18,088 nt of DNA. Origin: Euryarchaeota archaeon UBA33 (GTDB lineage Archaea; Thermoplasmatota; E2; DHVEG-1). Location of the stretch: NCBI GenBank assembly GCA_002506745.1, contig DAYE01000112.1:5272-23359 (forward strand). The letters are read 5' to 3'. The position numbers and the translations under genes were made by a program. Under the pieces are notes generated by a model, which was not told where the DNA came from, did not search any database, and saw nothing but the letters and a program-made list of their open reading frames with translations. Each line of letters begins with the position of its first letter. The first letter of the stretch is position 1. Below are positions 5,899-14,137 of the stretch, in pieces.

Positions 5899-7214
5899 GC
5901 TTCTCTTGATACCTCTGATTCCTTTGGGATTTGTGACAAATCAATGCGTTTCAAACGACAAGAAATTTTTGGTTTCGGAGCAAGCTGAACCTGAGTGAAA
6001 AGTCGTTTGCGAAGAGCATGGAAATCAAGCTCTACCGACAGACCCACACCTTTCGGTGGCGTGAGAAACTCAAAAGAAACCGCATTATGCCCAAGCAGCG
6101 GTGCCTGACGTAACGGCACGATTTTACACTCACCCTGCAGAGGGATTGTCCTATCCTTATCGGTGAAGGTGCCTTCCATACGACCCGGGAGCTCACTTAA
6201 AATAAAAGCCTTATGGAACCTCCCTTTCTTATACGGGTCGATATACTCATACGTATCGGTCGTTGACCAAAAACGCAAGCGTATCGTCTTATCCTCTAAC
6301 CGCCCCGTCACCTCCAAATCAGAGGGATAATACAAATCATACTCCTTCACATATAGTACTTTATTGTATTTGAACCAGACATCACAGAACTCCCAATATC
6401 GTTTCCCATCAGCCGTCAAATAAAACGCCCCAATCGAGGGACCTTCAGAGACCCAGAACAATGAATTCCCAAAAAACAGACTCCATGAATTGTCACACAC
6501 CCCCCAGACCCAATCATAACCGAACGGATTGTTCTCTGAGGTAAAACTGATTCGTTTTGGAATCTTGAATCGATGATGAGACAACCACCATCGAGTCAGA
6601 TGACCATACGTCGCAATTGTTCTATGTGCCCGCGAGAGCGTCTGCAGCGGGTTCTGATACGACCAGTCCCCATAGGCATGCTCTAGATACCCTTTTCCTT
6701 CAATAGAATAGGATTCTTTTCCTAGTTTCATGGTCCCATTGATTTCGCAATGGGGGAGGAACCCATATCGGTAGAAATTCAGGCCAATGGGTAGATTTCC
6801 TTGCGTCGCTTCCTGAGCGATCCAATGAGGTAACGAACGAGCGGTGTAATCAGCATCAAGAGTCAACTCTTGTTTTGGATCCTCGACATGAAGATGGTAT
6901 TTTGGGTATAACCCCTCTAGAGATGAAGTCTCATAGTAAAGACCCAGTCTGTTTTTCGTATGAGTTAATTTCGTTATCTCATCATTGAGGTCTTTATGCG
7001 CCACCCATTTTTTTGAGGTGATATCAAAGAGCACATACTGGAAAAAACAGGAGGGAGTCTCCTGTTCGTAGGCAAACGAGGTCATAAGGTTCCATCGACG
7101 GTGATCCTCTCGTGTCTGAAAGAGCAGTTCGCAAGTCCACCACTCCCTCATCACTGGGTCATGATCTCCTTCTTCTTCTGGGGTCCAGGGATTCTTTGGA
7201 TCATCTATCGTCAT
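5895..7214 (-). CDS. CrtC/AttH-like lipocalin-fold protein, cytosolic
   Basis: A 439-residue protein of the CrtC (carotenoid 1,2-hydratase)/AttH lipocalin-like superfamily. The diagnostic EWW lies at 24-26 (REWWTCELLF). A YPKYHLHVEDP segment (103-113) leads to DADYTARSLPHW (120-131), and GKGYLEHAYGDWS (173-185) holds a conserved His/Trp region. Known members hydrate or cyclise isoprenoid double bonds or bind lipids. The same blocks recur in the protein at 14816 (YPRWHVHV, DFTAKSLPVW), so the two are paralogs. This one has no signal peptide or membrane segment and should be cytosolic. It reads away from the UbiA/SDR pair through a shared 167-base intergenic region. The family call is good; the reaction is not established. 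Confidence 0.8.
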   Translation of the reverse strand: MTIDDPKNPWTPEEEGDHDPVMREWWTCELLFQTREDHRRWNLMTSFAYEQETPSCFFQYVLFDITSKKWVAHKDLNDEITKLTHTKNRLGLYYETSSLEGLYPKYHLHVEDPKQELTLDADYTARSLPHWIAQEATQGNLPIGLNFYRYGFLPHCEINGTMKLGKESYSIEGKGYLEHAYGDWSYQNPLQTLSRAHRTIATYGHLTRWWLSHHRFKIPKRISFTSENNPFGYDWVWGVCDNSWSLFFGNSLFWVSEGPSIGAFYLTADGKRYWEFCDVWFKYNKVLYVKEYDLYYPSDLEVTGRLEDKTIRLRFWSTTDTYEYIDPYKKGRFHKAFILSELPGRMEGTFTDKDRTIPLQGECKIVPLRQAPLLGHNAVSFEFLTPPKGVGLSVELDFHALRKRLFTQVQLAPKPKISCRLKRIDLSQIPKESEVSREA

Positions 7215-7268
7215 ACATCAAACCTATCGTTATTTCAGCTGCGAATGTACCTCTCAGCAATCCATCAG

Positions 7269-7313
7269 GGAATTATAACCTTTTTTAAAGGAAAGGGTCT
7301 TAAAGGTTTAAAT
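7269..7313. promoter_or_regulatory. Divergent promoters: CrtC/AttH-like (-) and UbiA2-SDR (+)
   Basis: The 167-base gap 7215-7381 contains GGTTATAATT read on the minus strand (about 7271-7280) and AAAGGTTTAAAT on the plus strand (7302-7312, BRE plus TATA pattern). The heptamer TTAAAGG occurs twice, at about 7285-7291 and 7300-7306, directly before the plus-strand box, and could be a regulator site. Confidence 0.42.
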
Positions 7314-7381
7314 GCGGTAGTTCAATTCCTAGAAAGAACAGCTGAGTTTGTGATAACAACACTAACCCAACTGCATTGACT

Positions 7382-8344
7382 ATGCTACAAAAATTATTTG
7401 CGCATCTAGAAACCATGCGACCGTACACGCTTCTCTGGTGCGGCTTGGTCAGTCTTGTCGGCGCCTGCCTCCGATATGGTAACATCCCGCCGATACAAAT
7501 CTCCCTTCTTGTCTTTTTCATACCGATCCTAGGCTGGATCGCTGGTCTGTACCTTGCAGATTACTACGACAAAGCGTTAGACGCAATCCAGAAACCACAT
7601 CGACCAATCCCCTCAGGAAGGATTCTTCCTCGTGAGGCGTTGATTATTGGTGCTTCCTATGCAATCCTTGGATTAGGGCTTACCTTGCTCCTTCCCCACA
7701 TCAATATCGTAATGGTCTTCATCGCCGGTGCCCTGGTCTTATCGTACGCGAAATATACAAAAGCAAAAGGACTACTTGGAAATTTCAACCGAGGCGCAAT
7801 GACAGTGATAACCTTCCTGTTTGGGGTTTTTTCCATAGATACAACAACCGCAATCCCGACCTCTCTCTGGCTCCTTTCCTTGGTGTTTTTCTTCCATGAC
7901 ACTAACAGCAATATCATAGGAGCTATTAGAGACGTCCATGGAGATAAGACCGGCGGGTATGCAACCACCCCAGTGAAATACGGGATTCGACTCACCATTA
8001 TCATCTCTGTAACACTCAGCATCGTATACCTCTTACTAACTGCAGGAATCATATCCTTCTACCCGTTGATTTTGTATCCGACCTATTTCCTGATGCTATT
8101 CGCGATAGGAATCCTCATTCTTTGCATAATGTATATGATTTTATTCACATCCATCAACACCCTAACCCAAAAACAATCGCTGTATGCCCATGAGTTATTT
8201 GTTGCAGAACGTATCATATTCTCTTCAGCATTTATTGTGGGAATAGCAAGCTTCCATATACTTTCATTTTCCTTATGCCTCGTCTCTCTGGCCATAACAC
8301 TGCTTTCACAGCATCTACTGAGAGAACGATACGAGTTAACATAG
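7382..8344 (+). CDS. UbiA-family prenyltransferase (second copy)
   Basis: A 320-residue membrane protein with eight or so hydrophobic helices. The first Asp-rich motif is A59-D60-x-x-D63-x-x-x-D67, with Ala where Asn is usual, followed by the family signature KPHRPIPSGRI. The second motif is RDVHGDKTGGY at about 183-193. The first copy at 3329 keeps the Asn, so the two have diverged. I use the ATG at 7382; a TTG two codons earlier is less likely. The dehydrogenase gene starts five bases after the stop, so the two are almost certainly cotranscribed. Candidates are DGGGP synthase or an enzyme adding a prenyl chain to an aromatic or lipid acceptor that the dehydrogenase then oxidises or reduces. 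Confidence 0.9.
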   Translation: MLQKLFAHLETMRPYTLLWCGLVSLVGACLRYGNIPPIQISLLVFFIPILGWIAGLYLADYYDKALDAIQKPHRPIPSGRILPREALIIGASYAILGLGLTLLLPHINIVMVFIAGALVLSYAKYTKAKGLLGNFNRGAMTVITFLFGVFSIDTTTAIPTSLWLLSLVFFFHDTNSNIIGAIRDVHGDKTGGYATTPVKYGIRLTIIISVTLSIVYLLLTAGIISFYPLILYPTYFLMLFAIGILILCIMYMILFTSINTLTQKQSLYAHELFVAERIIFSSAFIVGIASFHILSFSLCLVSLAITLLSQHLLRERYELT

Positions 8345-8349
8345 AGATC

Positions 8350-9288
8350 ATGAACTGCTTAGTCACCGGAGCCTCTGGCTTCATAGGATCTGCATTGGTC
8401 AAACGACTCGTCCAGAACGGTCATCGTGTACGAGCAGTTCTTCATAAAACATCTCCGCAACATCGTGAGACACAGGTTGAATATGTTATCGCTGATCTCA
8501 CCGATCCTGCATCGGTATTACCCTTGGTCTATGATGTTGATACCGTTTTCCATTGTGCCGCGCTAGTGAAGGATTTCGGGTCGAAAAAAGAGATCATGGA
8601 CGTAAATCTAAAGGGAACTCAGCATCTAGTCAAAGCCTGTGGAAACAAGATTCATCAGTTCATTTTTCTCAGTCATCTTCACAGCACATCTCCAACATAC
8701 ATTGGTGCGTACAGCTCCTCTAAAAAACTCGCAGAACAATACCTTTTACAACAACATCAGAACAACCAGTTCCCCGTAGTGATCATCAGACCAGGGAGCG
8801 TGTTTGGACCTGGGGCGACCACCTGGTGCCTTCGTCCGCTCCAGGCGATTCAGCAGGATCGTATCGCGCTCATCGACTATGGTTCCGGTATTTTTCTTCA
8901 TACATACATAGAAAACCTTCTCGATGGTCTTCTCTCCATTCCCACCACATCACATCTCGAGGGAGAAGTAATAGATATCACAGACGGAGATAACACGACC
9001 ACCTGGAAAACCTACCTCAACGACCTTGCTGCTCTCGCTGGAAAACAACCAATCAGGCGAAATATCACAAAAACAACTGCTTCGATGATCAGCCACTCTC
9101 TGATGATCCGATACTATCTTTTCCATAAAACCCCACTGCTCACACCAACCGCGGTTCACCTCTTCACCAATCATCGAACGGTTTCAATTGAAAAAGCACG
9201 CAAACTACTTGGATACTCTCCAGTGGTACCCTACACTGAAGCAATGAAACACATAGCTCAATGGTTACAAAAAGAACAGTATCTCTGA
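8350..9288 (+). CDS. NAD-dependent epimerase / 3-beta-HSD-type dehydrogenase
   Basis: A 312-residue extended short-chain dehydrogenase. The Rossmann motif GASGFIG is at residues 7-13, the adenine-side Asp at 49 (ADLTD), a Ser in the FLSH strand at 108 and the catalytic Tyr121-xxx-Lys125 (YSSSK) follow, then RPGSVFGPG at 147-155. The pattern and C-terminal region match the 3-beta-hydroxysteroid dehydrogenase/NAD-epimerase branch that acts on sugars, sterols or isoprenoid alcohols. A longer open frame runs back to 8275, but it lies inside the UbiA coding region. The ATG at 8350 is right before the Rossmann strand and gives a five-base gap to the UbiA stop. The pairing suggests it works on the UbiA product or its precursor. 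Confidence 0.88.
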   Translation: MNCLVTGASGFIGSALVKRLVQNGHRVRAVLHKTSPQHRETQVEYVIADLTDPASVLPLVYDVDTVFHCAALVKDFGSKKEIMDVNLKGTQHLVKACGNKIHQFIFLSHLHSTSPTYIGAYSSSKKLAEQYLLQQHQNNQFPVVIIRPGSVFGPGATTWCLRPLQAIQQDRIALIDYGSGIFLHTYIENLLDGLLSIPTTSHLEGEVIDITDGDNTTTWKTYLNDLAALAGKQPIRRNITKTTASMISHSLMIRYYLFHKTPLLTPTAVHLFTNHRTVSIEKARKLLGYSPVVPYTEAMKHIAQWLQKEQYL

Positions 9289-9314
9289 GAGAAACACTCA
9301 ACGTTCGAAATCAA

Positions 9315-10634
9315 TTAAAAGTGAAAATCTCTTTTGTAATACCGTCGGAACGTATAATTCGTACCCGCTGGCAGGACTGCAGGCAGATTCCGGACGATTG
9401 CGAACGTCCGAAGAGCACGCATGATGACATTCGGCATGTTATAGTATTGTTTTGCTATCCTTCGAGTGCCTTCAAAGAGTTCTTTTTCTGTCATATGTTT
9501 CGGTTTGAACACCACATCGACTTGATTGTACCGCTTCCAATCCTTACTAGTGATCCGTCCCTCACGCTCCAGTCGATCGTACAATGGTGTCCCAGGAAAC
9601 GGTGTCAGAATATTGATTTCGACAGCATCCAACTCCCAATCATTCATCTTCTCCAACGTCAAATCAAAGATTTCAGGGGTATCCTGGTCGAAACCAAAGA
9701 TGATGCCTCCTTGAACAGCCATCCCATGTTTATGTAATCGTTTAATGGTTTTCTTGAAATCTTCAACCTTGTTGACTGTTTTTTTAATCCCATTTAGTGA
9801 TTCCTGGCTGACGGATTCAAATCCGACGAACCATTCGACACACCCAGATTTTTTTGCAAGATCCAGGAATTCGTCATCGATTTTCCCCAGCACATTTGAG
9901 TTCCCGTTCGATACCCATCCTTTGTGTACTTTTTGTCTGATTAGTTCCTTGAAAAGCTCCCGTGAATATGATGGATTCACCGTCAGACTCGGGTCATGGA
10001 TGACAAAGATCCGGTTTGGCATCTGTTTGATTTCCTCAACAACGTTTTTCACCGGGCGATGTTTCACCGCATGGTTACAGAAACTTGCGATCGCGCAAAA
10101 CTCACATTGATTCGGACATCCTCTTGTCGACTGTACCGCGCCGATCATCGGGTTCTGACGAATAAGGTCACGTCTGATGGGCGGGATCGCAGCCATATCA
10201 AAATCAGGGTTCGGTCCATAAAATTGTTTCAGCACCCCTTTCTCCAAATCATGAATAAGCTCAGGCCAGGTCAGTTCAGCTTCCCCAAGAACCACGCTAT
10301 CAGCATGTTGAATAGCTTCCTGTGGCATCGCGGTTGGGTGATACCCGCCCAGCACCACTTTTTTTCCTCGTCTGCGAAACTCGTCTGCGATCTCATAGAC
10401 CCGTGGTGCGGTCATCGTATAACTCGTGATTCCAACGAGATCCGCTGGTTCATCAAAATCAATATCCTCATAGTTCTCATTGACAATTTTCACGGTATGC
10501 TGTCGTGGTGTGATACCTGCAAGATGTGGTAAAGTGATGATGGGGTACCCAAAGAGAATCGAACTCCATGATCCTTTATCAGAATAGGTCGTTGCTCCAT
10601 GTTCTATGCGGGGGAAAATAAGTAAAATCTTCAT
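9315..10634 (-). CDS. B12-binding-domain radical SAM enzyme
   Basis: A 439-residue class-B-type radical SAM protein. The N-terminal Rossmann domain (about 1-135) has the layout of a cobalamin-binding domain, with GITSYTM near 68-74, GGYHPTAMP at 96-104 and GEAE at 117-120. The DxHxxG base-on motif is missing, as in several related lipid and pigment enzymes. The radical SAM cluster motif is C173-xxx-C177-xx-C180. Relatives include hopanoid, tetraether-lipid and bacteriochlorophyll enzymes (HpnP/HpnJ, BchE types) that methylate or form C-C bonds at unactivated carbons. GGTGATC at 10636-10642 is the ribosome-binding site. The gene follows the lyase operon after an 84-base gap but has its own TATA box. 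The substrate is not known; a lipid or isoprenoid would fit the context. Confidence 0.87.
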   Translation of the reverse strand: MKILLIFPRIEHGATTYSDKGSWSSILFGYPIITLPHLAGITPRQHTVKIVNENYEDIDFDEPADLVGITSYTMTAPRVYEIADEFRRRGKKVVLGGYHPTAMPQEAIQHADSVVLGEAELTWPELIHDLEKGVLKQFYGPNPDFDMAAIPPIRRDLIRQNPMIGAVQSTRGCPNQCEFCAIASFCNHAVKHRPVKNVVEEIKQMPNRIFVIHDPSLTVNPSYSRELFKELIRQKVHKGWVSNGNSNVLGKIDDEFLDLAKKSGCVEWFVGFESVSQESLNGIKKTVNKVEDFKKTIKRLHKHGMAVQGGIIFGFDQDTPEIFDLTLEKMNDWELDAVEINILTPFPGTPLYDRLEREGRITSKDWKRYNQVDVVFKPKHMTEKELFEGTRRIAKQYYNMPNVIMRALRTFAIVRNLPAVLPAGTNYTFRRYYKRDFHF

Positions 10635-10635
10635 A

Positions 10636-10669
10636 GATCACCTTGGTATGATATATCTTTATATTTAAC
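10636..10669 (-). promoter_or_regulatory. Promoter and ribosome-binding site of the B12 radical SAM gene
   Basis: Read on the minus strand, TTAAATATAAAG (about 10657-10668) is a TATA-type box, and GGTGATC at 10642-10636 is a Shine-Dalgarno match two bases before the ATG. Its presence suggests transcription independent of the upstream lyase operon. Confidence 0.5.
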
Positions 10670-10718
10670 ACTTTTGAAACATCGGGAGGCTAAAGGAAGG
10701 ATTCGCACTGATACACCA

Positions 10719-12857
10719 TCATTGAATGCTTCTTGGTCCTTTCCCTTTATACACTGCCTCACTAAAGTTTATCTGACGCATGCGAGGTTGTGATGCGACT
10801 TCTTCGAAGTAATGGGCAGAAAGACCCGCTATTCTTCCATAGATGAAGAACGCTTTCGCCATTGCAGAATCAAGTCCCATATCTGCTACGATTGCCCCGA
10901 TGACACCATCGACATTGATAGGGAGACTCATCCCTCGCACCTGTTCAAATATCGTACTGACTTTCTTGGAGAGTTGCACATACTCACCAGCGATACCTGT
11001 TTGAACCGAAAAATTCCAAAGAACATCACGTCGTGGGTCCTTCGTATGAAGTCGATGCCCTAAGCCTTCAATGCGTTTTCCCTCTTCGATATATTTTCTC
11101 ATTATTTCTCTGGTTGCTTGAGCGATATCGATATGTTCCTTTTTTGATTTCATGATACACTCAGTGAAGAGTTGCGCGGCCTTCGCACCGGCTCCGCCGT
11201 GCACATCGGTAATCGTACCTACACCCTGAGCAACCGCTACTTCATAGGGCGCTCTTGTGGTTGCCGCAATAAGGGTTGCTTGGGCAGATGGTGGAGTAAC
11301 CCCGTGGTCGACACAGGCCACTATCATTGCCTCGATCATACGAGAATACTGTTCATTCACCGTCGTATTTCCTGTCACTGCACGATAGATTACCTGGGAG
11401 AATGGTTCATTTCCAGAAAGTTTTTCCAACGCTTTTTCCGTGCTGAAAATCCCGCTCAGGTACCGAGCGGTTCTGCCGATACCGAAGATTGTTTTTTTCA
11501 CTGCCCCATTCGTTCCTTCCTCAGGGTACGATGCAAGCTCTTCGTCAAGCACAAAATACTTGACAAATGTTTTTGAGATATCCTCTTTTTTCGATCGGGT
11601 CACCTTCGGAGCAGGTCTTTTTGCAGCATCTACCGCAATCATACGCATCTCTTCCGCTGTTTTTTTATCAGGAAATTCTCCTTTTACAAGGAGGTATGCG
11701 GCCTCAAGGAACCCTTTCTTTTCGACGATGTCTTGTAAGGGATAGCCAGAGATCAACAGATTGTTTGGCATCACTTTGGTAATGAGTGTTCCCCAGCCAG
11801 ATTTCTTAGAGGGGGCATCCCAGATTGTTTTCATTTTTTTGTAGTAATTCTCAACATCAAAGTAGATTTTTTTCTGCAACCTTTTTTGCACTTCAGTGAT
11901 AAGATCATACTGGCTATTCACCACAGGGACACCTATGCTTTCCAGTGCCTGTTTTTTTGATTGGAATGTTCCATAGATTTGCCCTGGGGAGACGATTGCT
12001 CCCGCATGACCCATGGTTTTTCCTTCAGGAGCATGTGCACCAGAGATTAAAGCAACCAGCGGTTTTGGGTATTTCTTTGGGTTTTTCTTGATATCGTCAG
12101 CAAGAAGTTCTTCTTGGCATCCCCCGATTTCACCGGCGACAACAACGAGATCTGTGTTTTTATATGCCATCGCAAGAGGAACGAGGTCGCGGAATGTAGA
12201 GCCTATCGCACCGTCTCCGCCAACACCAAGAACCGCGTTTTGTGCGATACCGACGCTTGCTAATGCATCAGAGAGATGATACAAGATAGCTCCACTCCGA
12301 GAAATGATAGTGACCCCGTTCGGACCATACGACTCTGGAGAAACCTCCTCTGGGTAGAACACGTCAGGGAGCATCCCCGCTTTGATGCCCTCTGGAGGAA
12401 AAATAACACCTGGGGTATTCCCACCGATGAGTACTGTTTTGTGTTTGCGTGCAGCAACAAGGATATCACGGACATCTTTCAAGGGAATCCCTTCACTGAT
12501 AAGAATGACCAGTGGGATGCCTGCTTCGATTACTTCTATGGTCGCATCCTTTGCTGTCGAGTAATGTCGCCAAACGCTTGCGACCGCGATATTTGGATGT
12601 TCTTTGAGACATTCAGTGATAGTATCATAGACTGGTATCGTTTCCAAGAGTCGTGTTCCTCCGCGTCCTGGTGCGATTCCCGCTGTAATAGTGGTCCCAT
12701 ACTGTTGCATGAGCTCCGCATGTCGAGTCCCTTGTCCCCCAAGCCCTACCACCACGGTCTCTATTATCCCGGATTGTTTGATTTTTTTTGCAAGATTGGG
12801 TCGTTTGTTCTCGATGATATAGTACAACATCCCTTGATCTGGAGTGACCAGCTTCAT
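10719..12857 (-). CDS. ATP-citrate-lyase-like large subunit: succinyl-CoA-synthetase alpha fused to citryl-CoA-lyase domain
   Basis: A 712-residue fusion. Residues 1 to about 330 match the succinyl-CoA synthetase alpha subunit: CoA-binding GLGGQGT (about 38-44), PGRGG (63-67), and phospho-histidine H284 in KTMGHAGAIV. From about 365 on comes a citrate-synthase-type domain of the citryl-CoA-lyase kind: ISGYPLQDI, then DHGVTPPSAQA (517-527), HGGAGAK (553-559), GLGHRLHTKDPR (598-609) and D650 in NVDG. The catalytic His518/His601/Asp650 set is intact. Together with the next subunit this should cleave citrate with ATP and CoA to acetyl-CoA and oxaloacetate. The ATG at 12857 overlaps the upstream stop as ATGA and has GGGGTGG before it; the ATG at 12866 is less likely. 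At 712 residues it is about 100 longer than bacterial large subunits (about 610). Confidence 0.85.
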   Translation of the reverse strand: MKLVTPDQGMLYYIIENKRPNLAKKIKQSGIIETVVVGLGGQGTRHAELMQQYGTTITAGIAPGRGGTRLLETIPVYDTITECLKEHPNIAVASVWRHYSTAKDATIEVIEAGIPLVILISEGIPLKDVRDILVAARKHKTVLIGGNTPGVIFPPEGIKAGMLPDVFYPEEVSPESYGPNGVTIISRSGAILYHLSDALASVGIAQNAVLGVGGDGAIGSTFRDLVPLAMAYKNTDLVVVAGEIGGCQEELLADDIKKNPKKYPKPLVALISGAHAPEGKTMGHAGAIVSPGQIYGTFQSKKQALESIGVPVVNSQYDLITEVQKRLQKKIYFDVENYYKKMKTIWDAPSKKSGWGTLITKVMPNNLLISGYPLQDIVEKKGFLEAAYLLVKGEFPDKKTAEEMRMIAVDAAKRPAPKVTRSKKEDISKTFVKYFVLDEELASYPEEGTNGAVKKTIFGIGRTARYLSGIFSTEKALEKLSGNEPFSQVIYRAVTGNTTVNEQYSRMIEAMIVACVDHGVTPPSAQATLIAATTRAPYEVAVAQGVGTITDVHGGAGAKAAQLFTECIMKSKKEHIDIAQATREIMRKYIEEGKRIEGLGHRLHTKDPRRDVLWNFSVQTGIAGEYVQLSKKVSTIFEQVRGMSLPINVDGVIGAIVADMGLDSAMAKAFFIYGRIAGLSAHYFEEVASQPRMRQINFSEAVYKGKGPRSIQ

Positions 12858-14137
12858 GGCTTCCACCCCTTGGCTTCAAACGCTTTCTGAATTCCCTCTC
12901 GGATCACGTCAGCCATGATCCGCTGGTTTCCTACGTAGATGGTGACGTTTTGTAACGCCTCAGGGTTCTCTGCTTTTGCTTTTTCTAAGAACGCCCGTGC
13001 ATTGGGAAGATCGGTTCCAACCATCCTACCAAAGACCGGCACCATCCGCTTCCCGCTTTCATAGCGTTCTTTCACAGCTTGTACCATACCTCGTATGAAG
13101 ATATCACAGCTTGAAATACCACCGAACCGTGAGGTGACAATGAGGTCCACCACAGGATAATCCATGAGGAGATGGAACATCTCAGCGACCCGGTTTTGTG
13201 GAGGACCACCACCACTATCCATGAAATTCACAGGGACTATGCGATCATGGAAATAGCGATTCCCGATCGTGGAAACCTCATCGATGGAAAAAATACCGTA
13301 CCCCGCCCCGCCAGGGATAAGCCCGACGTATAATTTTTTTTGATCTTTTGTAAAGGGTTGAGGTAAAAGATCGATGTAGGGAAACCCCGCTGATTGAGCC
13401 CGGAGTTCATTCTTTGTTCGTTCCGCCACATCATGTCGTTTTTCAGTTATACCAAGCATTTCGAGCAGTTCGACTTGTCTGAAAAGTGCATTGTCATCAA
13501 GCACAAGTTTTGCATCTGCTGCAACAGCACCATTGGAGGTGATTATCAAAGGGTTGATCTCACAGAGTCGTGCATCGAATCGTTGATAGGTCGCATAGAC
13601 TTTCGCGATGATTTCCGTAAGGGTTTTTGTAAGCTCAGTTTTTCCTTTCAAAGAGTTGTTCAGAGACGACGCAAGATCCTGTGCTATAGTTTTTGAAATT
13701 TCTTTATCATTGTCAGGGATCTCTTTTCTCATAATAGCTTGTGGGTTTTGTACTGCGACCTGTTCGATATCGACCCCACCGGAAGCACTGACGATGACGA
13801 CGTTGTTAAATGTAGCTGGATCCATGGTGATGCCAACGTAACATGCTCCGATTTCTTCTACAGCTTGTTCAAGAAGAAGACAGTCTACGGGAAACCCTTT
13901 GATCTTCAGTTTGAACAACTCAGTAGCGATTTTTTTTGCTTCTTCCTTGTTTTTTGCCTTTTTAATCCCGCCTGCTTTTCCTCTGCCACCGACGAGCACC
14001 ATCGATTTCAGCATGAGGGGGAATTCCAGTTTTAGCATATCGAGTTCTTTTGGAGAGCGAATAACACCGTATTGTTTGGGGATGGGAATGCCCATTTTCT
14101 CGAATACTTTCTTTGCTTCGAATTCGTAGAGCTTCAT
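12854..14137 (-). CDS. ATP-citrate-lyase-like small subunit (succinyl-CoA-synthetase beta / ATP-grasp type)
   Basis: A 427-residue ATP-grasp protein close to the succinyl-CoA synthetase beta subunit. The N-terminus MKLYEFEAKKVF matches SucC. ATP-grasp residues are in KSMVLVGGRGKAGG (44-57), Mg-binding EINPL at 193-197 and DAKLVLDDNA at 208-217. The C-terminal flavodoxin-like half holds FMDSGGGPPQNR (305-316) and FGGISSCD (338-345). With the fused subunit at 10719 it forms the citrate-activating half of an ATP-citrate lyase; a plain succinyl-CoA synthetase would have a free alpha subunit instead of a lyase fusion. The start at 14137 overlaps the HD gene stop as ATGA, and its own stop overlaps the next start the same way, so the subunits are probably made in fixed ratio. 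Confidence 0.87.
   Translation of the reverse strand: MKLYEFEAKKVFEKMGIPIPKQYGVIRSPKELDMLKLEFPLMLKSMVLVGGRGKAGGIKKAKNKEEAKKIATELFKLKIKGFPVDCLLLEQAVEEIGACYVGITMDPATFNNVVIVSASGGVDIEQVAVQNPQAIMRKEIPDNDKEISKTIAQDLASSLNNSLKGKTELTKTLTEIIAKVYATYQRFDARLCEINPLIITSNGAVAADAKLVLDDNALFRQVELLEMLGITEKRHDVAERTKNELRAQSAGFPYIDLLPQPFTKDQKKLYVGLIPGGAGYGIFSIDEVSTIGNRYFHDRIVPVNFMDSGGGPPQNRVAEMFHLLMDYPVVDLIVTSRFGGISSCDIFIRGMVQAVKERYESGKRMVPVFGRMVGTDLPNARAFLEKAKAENPEALQNVTIYVGNQRIMADVIREGIQKAFEAKGWKP

Noticed and set aside
8275..8349. N-terminal extension of the dehydrogenase
   Set aside because: Lies inside the UbiA coding region; the Rossmann strand begins right after the ATG at 8350.
10719..14137. Plain succinyl-CoA synthetase sucCD
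   Set aside because: The alpha part is fused to a citrate-synthase-type domain with its catalytic His/His/Asp set intact.
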